From Candidatus Scalindua sp. (lineage in GTDB: Bacteria > Planctomycetota > Brocadiia > Brocadiales > Scalinduaceae): 64,000 nt of DNA. A program made the position numbers and the translations under genes. The notes beneath the pieces are model-generated. The model was not told where the DNA came from. It made no database searches and worked only from the letters and a program-made list of their open reading frames with translations. The DNA lies in assembly GCA_021776915.1 (NCBI GenBank), contig JAIQZU010000039.1:25720-89719 (forward strand), written 5' to 3'. How positions within the stretch are numbered: position 1 is the stretch's first letter; every line of letters starts with the position of its first letter. Positions 25,836 through 34,182 of the stretch are shown here, in pieces.

Positions 25836-27209
25836 TTATACAGGAAATGAAACAGTAACCGTTGTGCCTTTTCCGAATTTACTTTGCACATCAATGTGTC
25901 CATCGTATCTTTTAATCAGATTCTTGACTATAGTCAATCCTAACCCTGTACCATCTGATTCGGTAGCTTTTGCATTTTGAGATCTGTAAAATTCGTCAAA
26001 GATCTTATTAATGTCATCTTTATGAATTCCGATTCCTGTATCAGAGATATCTATTCTAATTTCATTGTCAGTAATTATGTTGCTTATGTTTATTGTACCA
26101 CCTTCTCTGGTATACTTTATGGCATTACCAATCAGGTTTGTCATGATAATATCCAGATCATCAGGAATTATATTCAGATAAGCAGGTTTTCCAGTGGTAT
26201 GAACTGTAAGTTTGATATTCTTTTCCTTCACTTTTTCCTGCATCAGATCAAGTGTACATTTAACGGCTTCATTTATATCTACCGGTTTACTATCGCCCTC
26301 TCTCGGCTTTCCTGTTTTGCCTGTAACCAGATCAAGCAGGTCTTTAACGAGTGTCAAAAGAAAACCGGTCCTTCTCTCAGATCTTATGATTAATTCTTTT
26401 GCCTTCTCTGAGACTTCTCCCGCATAGCCTTCTTCGATTGATTTTAAGAGACTTTGTATTGCGCTTAAGGGTGACCTGAGTTCATGCGTAACCTTGTATG
26501 TAAACTCACTCTTTTCCCTGTCCTTTCCTTCCAGCGCTTGATATGCGTCAGTGATTTTATCCTTGAGAACTATTATTTCTTTTTCTCTCTTCCTGATTTG
26601 ATTGGCAATACTGGTAGCTAAATATGCAGAGACGTATAAAGAGGTGATGCAGAAGAAAAGAACAGACAATAGATAAAGACTGTTATCATAAATTGCATTT
26701 GGAAATAGTTCTTTAATCTGAACATGGGGGATTATATTTACATATTCCAGGATTGACAGGCTGATAATTAGCAGCACTGCGAAAGACGTCTGGAGATAAC
26801 AGGCTTTTCTTGATAAAAGGATTGCGGCAATAATCACATGAAATATAAAATAAAATATTACGGGACTTTCAATGCCACCCGTGTAATGTACAAGAAAGAC
26901 AAGGGCAATCCAGTCTGTGAAAATCTGCAGGTTGGCAAATCGGTGATGTGATTTTATATACTGGTTGTAAGATATACATTTTATGTAATGGTGATAGGTT
27001 ATACAAACGAAGTTAAATAACAAGATGCAGGCGGCTATAATTAATATTGGTATAAAAGGCAGGCCAATATTCAGGATAAAGCAGGCTATTAAAGAAGTGG
27101 CACATATTCCAGCGACAGTGATCCAGCGAAGGGTTAAAAACCATAAAACCCTCTCTATGAGCTCCTCTTCTACTGAGGATCTTTCAGATACCGGGGTGCC
27201 TGGTAACAT
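25836..27209 (-). CDS. Membrane-bound sensor histidine kinase
   Basis: 457 residues. Five to six N-terminal membrane helices (about 25-200) form a membrane-embedded sensor with no large extracytoplasmic loop. A short coiled coil follows (IRKREKEIIVLKDKITDAY), then HisKA with H-box THELRSPLSA (about residue 243) and HATPase_c (NLIGNAIKYT, DTGIGI, GTGLGLTIV). The signal is unknown; the layout suits redox, quinone or lipid sensing. It follows a single-domain receiver gene by 65 bases on the same strand, making a likely pair, downstream of the hydrogenase operon. A hydrogenase-control role is possible but only inferred from position. Confidence 0.9.
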   Translation of the reverse strand: MLPGTPVSERSSVEEELIERVLWFLTLRWITVAGICATSLIACFILNIGLPFIPILIIAACILLFNFVCITYHHYIKCISYNQYIKSHHRFANLQIFTDWIALVFLVHYTGGIESPVIFYFIFHVIIAAILLSRKACYLQTSFAVLLIISLSILEYVNIIPHVQIKELFPNAIYDNSLYLLSVLFFCITSLYVSAYLATSIANQIRKREKEIIVLKDKITDAYQALEGKDREKSEFTYKVTHELRSPLSAIQSLLKSIEEGYAGEVSEKAKELIIRSERRTGFLLTLVKDLLDLVTGKTGKPREGDSKPVDINEAVKCTLDLMQEKVKEKNIKLTVHTTGKPAYLNIIPDDLDIIMTNLIGNAIKYTREGGTINISNIITDNEIRIDISDTGIGIHKDDINKIFDEFYRSQNAKATESDGTGLGLTIVKNLIKRYDGHIDVQSKFGKGTTVTVSFPV

Positions 27210-27274
27210 GATTTATTTTAAATGCAGAAATTTGTATTAGATAGTCTTCGGTAATAACCTTGTTCATGATTAAA

Positions 27275-27688
27275 TTATTCTTTGTTTACCACAAGTTCTG
27301 CAACCTTTTTCAACAGCTCTTTCGGCTGGATGGGCTTCTCGATAAAATTGTCAACCGGCAAAAAGGCATCATCCTTTTCGGGTGAAAAGCTCATGCCCTT
27401 TTTCTGTGATATTGCCGTAATCATCAGGATAGGAATTTTTCTGCAATTCTTGTATTCAGAATCCTGCATTTCACTCCGTAGTTCATAAGCAACATGAAAC
27501 CCTTCAGTATCTGTTTCCATCATAACATCAAGGATAATCAAATCCGGAATTTCCTCTCTTGCTTTTTGCAGTCCTTCCTTTCCGCAATTTGCAGTGATTA
27601 CTTTATAGCCATTTGCTTCAAGAGGCATCCTCATTGCTTCAACAATATCCGGATCATCATCTATGATTAATATTTTTTGATCTGTCAT
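27275..27688 (-). CDS. Single-domain response regulator
   Basis: 137 residues: a receiver with IIDDDPDIV acidic pair, phospho-acceptor Asp in LIILDVMMETDTEGF (slightly expanded loop after the Asp), Thr in MITAIS and Lys in IEKPIQPKEL. There is no output domain. The extended region MQDSEYKNCRKIP and the SQKKGMSFSPEKDDAFLPVDN insert resemble the receiver subfamily often found next to hydrogenases and formate-linked kinases. It precedes the histidine kinase gene in the same direction. Confidence 0.88.
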   Translation of the reverse strand: MTDQKILIIDDDPDIVEAMRMPLEANGYKVITANCGKEGLQKAREEIPDLIILDVMMETDTEGFHVAYELRSEMQDSEYKNCRKIPILMITAISQKKGMSFSPEKDDAFLPVDNFIEKPIQPKELLKKVAELVVNKE

Positions 27689-27710
27689 ATAAATTAGCTA
27701 TCTCTACAAA

Positions 27711-27796
27711 AACATCCTTCGACTTCGCTCAGGATGACGTCACACTGAGCGGAGTCGAAGTGTGATAAACATTGAAATTCCTATGTATTAAATTAG
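27711..27796 (+). repeat. Palindromic repeat R1, copy c
   Basis: It lacks most of the TTAGGTCGC segment but has the full hairpin arms and the tail ATTGAAATTCCTATG. It lies just upstream of the response regulator start. Confidence 0.85.
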
Positions 27797-27975
27797 CCCC
27801 TTCCTCTCTTTCGAGAGGAATCCATATTCTGGAATCCTCTCGAAAGAGAGGGTAACAGTGAGAGCATTTCCAAATTGCTGCACAAGGTTTTTTGGAGTGC
27901 AGTGACCATGTCACTGCTTTAGTACGCATCATCACGCCCGCCTGCCATTCGTCGGGCAGGGATGATGCACTCCAT
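27797..27975. repeat. Composite palindromic element
   Basis: It holds a 22-bp inverted repeat (CCTCTCTTTCGAGAGGAATCC and its complement, about 27802-27855). A second nested structure follows, in which TGGAGTGCA (27893-27901) pairs with TGCACTCCA (27966-27974) around GCATCATC...GATGATGC. I see no gene in it. It directly follows the maturation protease stop and may act as its transcription terminator. Confidence 0.6.
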
Positions 27976-27978
27976 ATT

Positions 27979-28461
27979 TCAGACAGACAGAGTACTGCAA
28001 ACTTCTTCAATTCTCCTTAGTACGGTATTTATTATGTCTGGCATTGAATCTGTTAACTCTTTAGAAAGAGTAGTGCCGTAATTAATAGTCTTTGGCTGGA
28101 TGCCCACAATCTCTATTTTTGGAGAAACTTCAAGCAGTTCTGTCATTTTAATTACTTCCATAAGATCGGTATCATGTAATGAATACTTCTTCTTGTGGTA
28201 GAGTGAACGGACGTCTTCTGATCTAAATGTTGTAATAGTGCCTGGCGCCTTGCCGGCTCCAACTGCGTCAATAAAAATCACTCTTACCGCCCCATGCATG
28301 AGATCGATTAGTTTAAACCCGCCTGTACCGCCATCATATATTTCTATATTCCGGGGAAGATCATATTTCTCCAATTCATTGATTGTGTGGACGCCAATAC
28401 CTTCATCCATGAGTAATAAATTACCAATCCCAATAACCACTATCCTGTTATTGTCATTCAT
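27979..28461 (-). CDS. [NiFe]-hydrogenase maturation endopeptidase
   Basis: 160 residues of the HycI/HybD/HoxW protease family. It opens with IVVIGIGNLLLMDEGIGVH, whose acidic residue binds the large-subunit nickel. FIDAVGAGKAPG provides the second ligand and YSLHDTDL the His ligand. The enzyme removes the C-terminal tail of the large subunit after nickel insertion. The substrate encoded just upstream has such a tail: nine residues after the DPCxxCxxH motif. The start overlaps the large-subunit stop by eight bases. Its presence shows this hydrogenase follows the normal Hyp/Ni maturation route. Confidence 0.93.
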   Translation of the reverse strand: MNDNNRIVVIGIGNLLLMDEGIGVHTINELEKYDLPRNIEIYDGGTGGFKLIDLMHGAVRVIFIDAVGAGKAPGTITTFRSEDVRSLYHKKKYSLHDTDLMEVIKMTELLEVSPKIEIVGIQPKTINYGTTLSKELTDSMPDIINTVLRRIEEVCSTLSV

Positions 28462-29746
28462 TTACAAATTTTACCTTCATTAAATGTGTCGCACATGATA
28501 TGCATGGATCATAAGCCCTTACAAGCATTTCTATGTCAAGGATTATGTCATCCTTTTCTTTATGTAAAATATCCGGTACCAGGGTTCTTAAATCATTTTC
28601 AATGTTTGCAAGGTTCTGGCCGGTTGGAATAATATAATTAGCATAGGTAATCTTGCCATTATCATCTAATTTGTGTTCATGATATAATGTTCCCCTTGGT
28701 GCTTCTGTGGCACCTATACCATGTCCAGCCTTAGGAAGCAGTTCTATTTTTTCGTCCTTCAAATCACCTGAAATCAGATCATCAATCAACCTGATACTGT
28801 CTTCAAAACAGTGTACTGTTTCTACTACCTGAGCAATATTATTCATGTATGAATTGTAACAGGGGTGCCTTAATCCCAGTTCCCCAGCGACCTCTTTTGC
28901 TTTCGGGTGCAATTGATCGTAATTATTATTAAACCTTGCCAGTGCTCCGACCATGTAGGAATCTCTATTTGCCTTTGCGTGTTTTGATGTAGAACTAGCA
29001 ACCATATACTCTTTTACTTTATCAAGATAGTCTGTCGGTACTACTTCACCATTGTCACTCGATTTGATATTGCCATCATAAAGGGCGTATTCTTCAGGGT
29101 TAGTCAGGGATATATATTCCGTATCTCTCTCAAATTCAGGAGTTTTCAGGCTCTTGAAAAATTTTACCGTTTCTTCTATATCCGGCCATGCATCCTCAAT
29201 TTTCTTCTTGAATTCGGCCAGATCTTTTGATTCAGGATTTTTTGAAAAACAGCCTATCTTCAATGTAATTGGGTGAACGTGCCTGCCACCAACCAATGCA
29301 CATAATTCGTTAGCGAGGGTTTTAAGCCGCATGCCTCTTAAGACAACCTCTTTATTGTCTTTTACCATACCAAACACACTGCCCACTCTGAAGAAGTCAG
29401 GTGCTGTCAGAAAATAAACATGGAGAATGTGGCTCTGAATAAATTCGGCGTTAAGTAAGAGCTTTCTTAATTTTATTGTCTGTGCCGATGGTTCAAATCC
29501 GAGTGCGGCTTCAATGGCTTTTATTGATGTTGTAGTATGGGTAACGGCGCAGATACCGCATATACGTGAAGTAATATGTGCAACCTCTTTATACGACCTG
29601 CCAAGTGCCATAGCCTCGAAAAACCGTGGAGATTCCACTATATCCATACGCAGTTCTCGAATCTTCCCTTCCTTGACGTCAATTATTATGTTTCCGTGTC
29701 CTTCAACTCGTGTTATATGTTCAATACCTACGTGAAAATCATGCAT
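28454..29746 (-). CDS. hyhL: [NiFe] hydrogenase large (alpha) subunit, group 3b
   Basis: This 430-residue catalytic subunit holds the NiFe(CN)2CO site. The N-terminal ligand pair is RICGIC (Cys63, Cys66) and the C-terminal pair is DPCISCATH (Cys415, Cys418). The last nine residues, after His421, are the pro-peptide cut by the adjacent protease. Overall similarity is to the soluble sulfhydrogenase/NADP-reducing type (group 3b), as are the three partner subunits; I use hyhBGSL names from Pyrococcus. It is separated from the small-subunit gene by 185 bases carrying an inverted R1 repeat. It probably couples NAD(P)H and hydrogen in the cytoplasm. Confidence 0.95.
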   Translation of the reverse strand: MHDFHVGIEHITRVEGHGNIIIDVKEGKIRELRMDIVESPRFFEAMALGRSYKEVAHITSRICGICAVTHTTTSIKAIEAALGFEPSAQTIKLRKLLLNAEFIQSHILHVYFLTAPDFFRVGSVFGMVKDNKEVVLRGMRLKTLANELCALVGGRHVHPITLKIGCFSKNPESKDLAEFKKKIEDAWPDIEETVKFFKSLKTPEFERDTEYISLTNPEEYALYDGNIKSSDNGEVVPTDYLDKVKEYMVASSTSKHAKANRDSYMVGALARFNNNYDQLHPKAKEVAGELGLRHPCYNSYMNNIAQVVETVHCFEDSIRLIDDLISGDLKDEKIELLPKAGHGIGATEAPRGTLYHEHKLDDNGKITYANYIIPTGQNLANIENDLRTLVPDILHKEKDDIILDIEMLVRAYDPCISCATHLMKVKFVNE

Positions 29747-29778
29747 TCAATTTTTCCTGAAAAATTCATGGATAGTAA

Positions 29779-29883
29779 ATTCAATATTGACACTTCGACT
29801 CCGCTCAGTGTGACATCTTCCCTGACGCATATGGTAACGACATCCTGAGCGGAGTCGAAGGATCCTATTTTGCCGCGATAGCG
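29779..29883 (-). repeat. Palindromic repeat R1, copy d, inside the hydrogenase operon
   Basis: R1 in reverse orientation: TTCGACTCCGCTCA and TGAGCGGAGTCGAA with a longer central loop, and TCGCGGCAAAA/GCGATAGCGAC at the outer end. It lies between the small- and large-subunit genes, which are otherwise tightly packed. A 5-6 base AT spacer surrounds it and no open frame uses it. Confidence 0.88.
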
Positions 29884-29931
29884 ACTTTGCTTTTTGCTAA
29901 ATATAACTTTAGTCACTTCCAACTTAGATAC

Positions 29932-30675
29932 CTATTCATACTTCTCTTTACTATTTCCCCCAAACAGCATGTATTGTGAAATGGCTTCATCAACAGTCAA
30001 TCCATGTTCGCTTAGCAGGTTCTTGTGAGAAGACAGGTTCGGGTCATCTATCAGACCGCGGCAGCCGACACATCCATCATTATAGGTAGGGCAGATAGCC
30101 TTACATCCGGCCCTTGTAACCGGTCCCATGCAGACCATTCCTTTTTCGAATAGACAGACATTCTCTCTCATCTGGCATTCAACACACACCGGATAATCAG
30201 GTATACGGGGCTTTTTCCCTAGCAATATTGCCTTGGTTACCTCAATAAATTCATCTTTGTCTATCGGGCAGCCTTGTATCCAGTAATCTACCTTTATTAC
30301 GGCCTCAATCGGCCTTGCAGGGATAGTCTCATAATTACCTGCCATTTTACCATATACGATGTCTTTAACCTTATCCATTTCAAATTGGTTTTTCAGACAA
30401 TTAACACCTCCGATTGTAGCACAGGCACCTAATGCTATTATGACCTTAGCAGTTTCTCGTATTTTCTTAATCCGTTCTATTTCAGAAGTCCTTGTTATAC
30501 TGCCTTCGACAAATGCAATGTCGTATTCCTCGCTTTTTTCACTCATCGCTTCTCTGAAGGAAACAATGTCTATTAAATTGACGAGTTCAAGAAGCTGTTC
30601 CTCAATCGTGAGAACTACTAACTGGCATCCTTCACAGCTTGTAAAAGAGAAGAAAGCTACTCTTGGTTTAGTCAT
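29932..30675 (-). CDS. hyhS: [NiFe] hydrogenase small (delta) subunit, group 3b
   Basis: 247 residues carrying three [4Fe-4S] clusters that pass electrons from the active site. The proximal cluster ligands appear in TSCEGCQLV (Cys14, Cys17), ALGACATIGG and IQGCPI. The C-terminal half is ferredoxin-like with Cys-rich segments (VCVECQMRENVCLFEKG, CKAICPTYNDGCVGCRG). There is no Tat signal, as expected for a cytoplasmic group 3 enzyme. It overlaps the flavin-subunit stop by four bases. Confidence 0.95.
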   Translation of the reverse strand: MTKPRVAFFSFTSCEGCQLVVLTIEEQLLELVNLIDIVSFREAMSEKSEEYDIAFVEGSITRTSEIERIKKIRETAKVIIALGACATIGGVNCLKNQFEMDKVKDIVYGKMAGNYETIPARPIEAVIKVDYWIQGCPIDKDEFIEVTKAILLGKKPRIPDYPVCVECQMRENVCLFEKGMVCMGPVTRAGCKAICPTYNDGCVGCRGLIDDPNLSSHKNLLSEHGLTVDEAISQYMLFGGNSKEKYE

Positions 30676-31499
30676 ATAGCCTCCGAAAGAAATTTCAGGG
30701 TATGATAGCTGAATTCAGGTCCGTCCAGGCATACATATACTCCGTTAATCTGACAGTGACCGCATTTTCCAATACCGCATTTCATACGCCTCTCTAATGA
30801 CATTATAATATGATCTTCAGATATCTGTTTTGCCTGGAGTTCAAGCAGAACGTATTTATACATTACCGGAGGTCCGACTACTAGTGCATAGGTATTAGTT
30901 GGTTCCATATCTAAAGGAGGAATAAGCCTTGTGACAACTCCGGATTTGCTGGACCAGTTATCATCCGGTTTATCGACCGTAATATCTATTGCTATATCTT
31001 TTCTCTTTTTCCAGAGTTCAAGTTCATCTGCAAACAGAATCTCTCCGGGATTCTTTGCACCGTACAGAATAGTTATCTTTGCAAAGTCGTCCCTTCTTTC
31101 AAGTACATAATTGATCAGTGAGCGCAGCGGGGCCAGGCCCAGACCGCCGGCTACAAATAACAGATCTTTTCCCTTCATTTCTTCTATCGGGAAACCATTG
31201 CCCAGCGGTCCTCTAATACCTATGTATGAACCTGCTTCTAATTTATGAATAGCTGATGTAACATCTCCGGCTTTTCTGACACATAAACCAATAGTATCTT
31301 TGTTAAAAGGGGAGGATGATATTGATATAGGGGCTTCGCCTATGCCAAAAATAGAAAGCTGAATAAACTGTCCTGGATTAAAATTAAATTCCTTTGTTTC
31401 CTTTAACTTTAATTCTATATACTTTTCCATCTCCGTTAGCTGTCGTGTACTTACGACCTCAGCAATTTCAGGTAAAAATATGGAATCATTATTTATCAT
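30672..31499 (-). CDS. hyhG: Hydrogenase FAD/NAD(P)-binding (gamma) subunit
   Basis: 275 residues of the ferredoxin-NADP reductase/dihydroorotate dehydrogenase electron-transfer type. The flavin motif is in ISISSSPFNKDTIGLCVR. The NAD(P) site is FVAGGLGLAPLRSLINYV and VVGPPVMYK. A C-terminal [2Fe-2S] cluster has ligands in MKCGIGKCGHCQINGVYVCLDG. It delivers electrons to or takes them from NAD(P)H. It overlaps the beta-subunit gene by 11 bases. Confidence 0.94.
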   Translation of the reverse strand: MINNDSIFLPEIAEVVSTRQLTEMEKYIELKLKETKEFNFNPGQFIQLSIFGIGEAPISISSSPFNKDTIGLCVRKAGDVTSAIHKLEAGSYIGIRGPLGNGFPIEEMKGKDLLFVAGGLGLAPLRSLINYVLERRDDFAKITILYGAKNPGEILFADELELWKKRKDIAIDITVDKPDDNWSSKSGVVTRLIPPLDMEPTNTYALVVGPPVMYKYVLLELQAKQISEDHIIMSLERRMKCGIGKCGHCQINGVYVCLDGPEFSYHTLKFLSEAI

Positions 31500-32535
31500 C
31501 AGTCTTGTTATTTTTGATTACGGCATTAACTGTTTCTACTACATCAATATTAACCGGACACGACCTCGTGCACCGTCCGCATCCGACACAAAAAGATGTA
31601 TTATACCTGGTCATTAAGTAGTTGAACTTTCTATTAAACCTATGTCTTAATCTTTGACCCCTTGTTGACCGGAAGTTTTCTCCGGTAGATACAACTGCGA
31701 AATCTTTTAATGTACATGCATCCCACTCACGACATCTTTCCCCTGATGTCATATTTAAATCCATGCAGTCGTAGACGTCGAAGCAATAGCAGGTGGGACA
31801 GACGATATTACAGCGCCCACATCCAAGACATCTGTCATTTAATTCATCCCATACAGGGTCGTTGTCTGCATTTTTAAATATAAGAGGCAGATTAGAAATA
31901 TCTGTTTTTATCTTATTTTCAAACTTGCCCTCTCGATCATTCCTCAATCTCAAGAATCTCTTTCTGTCTTCTTCACCTGCGCCTGTATATTTAGAGTATT
32001 TCCTTACTATTTCCTCGCCCTGCGATGTTTTAATTGAGGTGTAAAAATAATCACCTATGTCCGTCATCATAATGTCGTAGCCGTCATCTACGTTCAGACA
32101 ACCAACACTTGCACAGAGAGCGTGTTCATAGCACGGTTCAAGGCAGTCCATGCCAATGATGACGGTTTCTTCCCGTTTTCGAGTATAGTTCTTGTCATCG
32201 TGGTCAGCTGTAAATATTTTATCCAGCAGACTGATTCCATGAATGTCACAGGGCCTGACGCCGAATAACACCTGTTTTCTGGACTCAATTACCGGTTTGA
32301 CATCAGGAAGTGGTTGCGTATCAAAACGTAACAGAGTTTCCTGTTGAGGGAATAGATATTTTTTGGGTGGTAGAATGGTTGGTATGTAGTCTTTCAGGGG
32401 GTCAGAGAACTCATCTATTTCGTCAAAGACATAGAAGCCTTCTTCCTTTTGCTTTACTCCATAAACAGTGAATTGCTCTTTTAAATTACTACAAAATGTG
32501 CCTATGTCTTTTTTACAAATAAGGATATCATTCAT
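31489..32535 (-). CDS. hyhB: Hydrogenase iron-sulfur (beta) subunit
   Basis: 348 residues with two C-terminal [4Fe-4S] ferredoxin motifs, CLGCGRCNIVCPTCYC (about residues 237-252) and CVGCGRCTRSCPV (about 318-330), after an N-terminal domain with FGVRPCDIHGI typical of the HyhB/AsrA family. It forms the electron bridge between small subunit and flavin subunit. It is the first gene of the minus-strand hydrogenase operon (B-G-S-L-protease), divergent from the VIT gene, with the likely promoter in 32536-32964. Confidence 0.94.
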   Translation of the reverse strand: MNDILICKKDIGTFCSNLKEQFTVYGVKQKEEGFYVFDEIDEFSDPLKDYIPTILPPKKYLFPQQETLLRFDTQPLPDVKPVIESRKQVLFGVRPCDIHGISLLDKIFTADHDDKNYTRKREETVIIGMDCLEPCYEHALCASVGCLNVDDGYDIMMTDIGDYFYTSIKTSQGEEIVRKYSKYTGAGEEDRKRFLRLRNDREGKFENKIKTDISNLPLIFKNADNDPVWDELNDRCLGCGRCNIVCPTCYCFDVYDCMDLNMTSGERCREWDACTLKDFAVVSTGENFRSTRGQRLRHRFNRKFNYLMTRYNTSFCVGCGRCTRSCPVNIDVVETVNAVIKNNKTDDK

Positions 32536-32612
32536 TTGTGGCGACCCTGTAGTTAAGCCGATGTTCTTGATAATGATAAGCTATGCTTTACATTATTAAT
32601 TTTATCACACAT

Positions 32613-32651
32613 AATAACCGGTTGCAATTGGTATCTTAGATACCGGTTATT
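32613..32651. promoter_or_regulatory. Palindromic element upstream of the hydrogenase operon
   Basis: AATAACCGGT (32613-32622) and ACCGGTTATT (32642-32651) form a perfect 10-bp inverted repeat, and within it GGTATCTTAGATACC is itself a palindrome with a single central base. It lies 78 bases before the hydrogenase start and may be a regulator site. The rest of 32536-32964 holds no normal gene; a 24-codon frame at 32829-32903 is the only open one and has no support. Confidence 0.5.
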
Positions 32652-32964
32652 ATTACCCATGAAACGCCATATCACGAATTTATTGTACTAAATCGTTGTT
32701 ACTCTTTAAGGTTTGAGTACATAAAATTTATATAAAACTTTGAAATATTTAAGGAAATTTTCTGTTTGATCGGTATAATTTAGAATCGAAGATTCACGTT
32801 GCTCTTTTTAAGTTTTATTTGTGAAAATATGCGGATTAAAGATCAAGTGGGAGGTTGGCTGGAAATGGATGTAAAGGAACTTATTATTAAGGCTGCAGAA
32901 TAATTTAATTCAGGTAACCCAAAAAGCGACGCACCTGATTAGGTGCGCCAGGTCTCTAACGGAT

Positions 32965-33444
32965 ATGAAAGAACAATGGAAAGCAGGTGTTAGTTTTGGT
33001 TTAACTTCTGGTGCGATTACCACCATGGGTCTTATGGTGGGACTCCATTCCGGGACTCATGCAAAATTAGCGGTTATGGGCGGTGTTGTTACAATAGCAG
33101 TTGCAGATGCATTCTCAGATGCTTTAGGCGTACATATCCATGAAGAGGCTGAGAATACTCATTCGCACAAGGAAATCTGGGTTGTTACACTGGCAACCTT
33201 CATCTCAAAGTTTGTGTTTTCGCTCTCGTTTATTATCCCTCTATTGCTTTTCCAGCTAAACACAGCAATTGTTGTAAGTGTTGTTTGGGGACTATTTCTT
33301 GTTGCGCTTATCAGTGCCTTTGTTGCTAAAGATCAGGGTATTAAAATAAAACCTGTTATTGCAGAGCATGTTTTTATTGCATTACTGGTAGTGGTTATAA
33401 CGCATTTCACCGGTAATTGGATTAACAGTATATTTGTCGGATAA
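32965..33444 (+). CDS. VIT1/CCC1-family small membrane protein
   Basis: 159 residues with about five membrane helices. The N-terminal KAGVSFGLTSGAITTMGLMVGLHSGT resembles the first helices of the vacuolar iron transporter family (VIT1/CCC1), which move Fe2+ or Mn2+. AFSDALGVHIHEEAENTHSH contains acidic and His residues suitable for metal binding. The protein is shorter than the usual 230 or more. Three truncated copies of its 5' end lie at 19059, 20125 and 21357. Just upstream, GCACCTgattAGGTGC forms a short hairpin, 17 bases before the shared region begins. Confidence 0.8.
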   Translation: MKEQWKAGVSFGLTSGAITTMGLMVGLHSGTHAKLAVMGGVVTIAVADAFSDALGVHIHEEAENTHSHKEIWVVTLATFISKFVFSLSFIIPLLLFQLNTAIVVSVVWGLFLVALISAFVAKDQGIKIKPVIAEHVFIALLVVVITHFTGNWINSIFVG

Positions 33445-33490
33445 TAAGCACTTCAAGTCTGCTGTTGACTCAGCTATTTATCATAATCTG

Positions 33491-33946
33491 CTACCTTCCC
33501 CGTCCTCCTCCCCTGCCGCCACTATATCCTCCCTTGCCACCGCCATATCCGCCCTTACCGCCGCTACCACCACCATATCCACCCTTGCCGCCTCCGCCAT
33601 ATCCACCCTTGCCACCGCCACTATATCCTCCTCTGCCGCCTCCGCCACCACCATATCCACCACCGCCGCCGTATCCACCTGTGCTGCCTCCTCCAAATTT
33701 CTCGGTGCGAGGACGTGCTTCATTCACGTTAAGTGTTCTTCCCTTTAACTCTTTACCATTCAGTCCATCAATTGCAGCCTGTCCTTCAGCTTTAGAGGAC
33801 ATCTCCACGAATCCAAATCCCTTTGGCTGACCACTAAACTTGTCTTTTATGATTGTGGCAGATTCAACCTTACCGAATGCTTCGCAAGCGAGCTGTAAAT
33901 CCTCTTCGGTAGTCTCGTATGACATATTTCCTACATAGATCTTCAT
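33491..33946 (-). CDS. Glycine-rich RNA-binding protein (single RRM)
   Basis: 151 residues. Residues 1-78 are an RNA recognition motif with RNP2 IYVGNM and RNP1 KGFGFVEM. From about residue 85 the sequence is a low-complexity tail of GGYGGG and RGGYSGG units (RGG-box-like), which binds RNA and promotes condensation. Bacteria with such proteins (cyanobacteria, planctomycetes) often induce them in the cold. The neighbouring gene on the same strand is a cold-shock protein, which fits. Frames on the opposite strand through the GC-rich tail are artefacts. Confidence 0.93.
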   Translation of the reverse strand: MKIYVGNMSYETTEEDLQLACEAFGKVESATIIKDKFSGQPKGFGFVEMSSKAEGQAAIDGLNGKELKGRTLNVNEARPRTEKFGGGSTGGYGGGGGYGGGGGGRGGYSGGGKGGYGGGGKGGYGGGSGGKGGYGGGKGGYSGGRGGGRGR

Positions 33947-34036
33947 TCTGTCTTCCTTTCTAATAATAGAATTGTACTTAAACTGACATTACTTTTAGTG
34001 TGTTCTACCAGTTTTCTTTATTCTCTGCATATACAA

Positions 34037-34078
34037 ATAAAGCCCCCGATACCGTTTCATGGATATTGGGGGCTTTTA
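34037..34078 (-). terminator. Rho-independent terminator after the cold-shock gene
   Basis: AAAGCCCCCgatacc...ggatattGGGGGCTTT forms a stem of about 12 pairs with a loop of about seven. It is followed on the minus strand by a T-rich tract (TTTATTTGT). It lies 100 bases past the csp stop. Confidence 0.75.
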
Positions 34079-34182
34079 CGTTATCATTATAATATATTTT
34101 ACAACTACTCTATAAATTATATATACAACTCTATTTCGATAGATTATACAGTATAAATATATGAGTAAGCTTTATAATATAT

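Noticed and set aside
27729..28010. 93-codon minus frame at the repeat region
   Set aside because: It runs through palindromic repeats and overlaps the maturation protease in another frame.
32829..32903. 24-codon frame between the hydrogenase operon and VIT
   Set aside because: Too short, no similarity recognised, and no clear ribosome site.
33434..33830. Proline-rich plus-strand frames opposite the Gly-rich RRM tail
   Set aside because: GGY-rich codons read in reverse give Pro-rich sequence; the RRM on the minus strand is the true gene.
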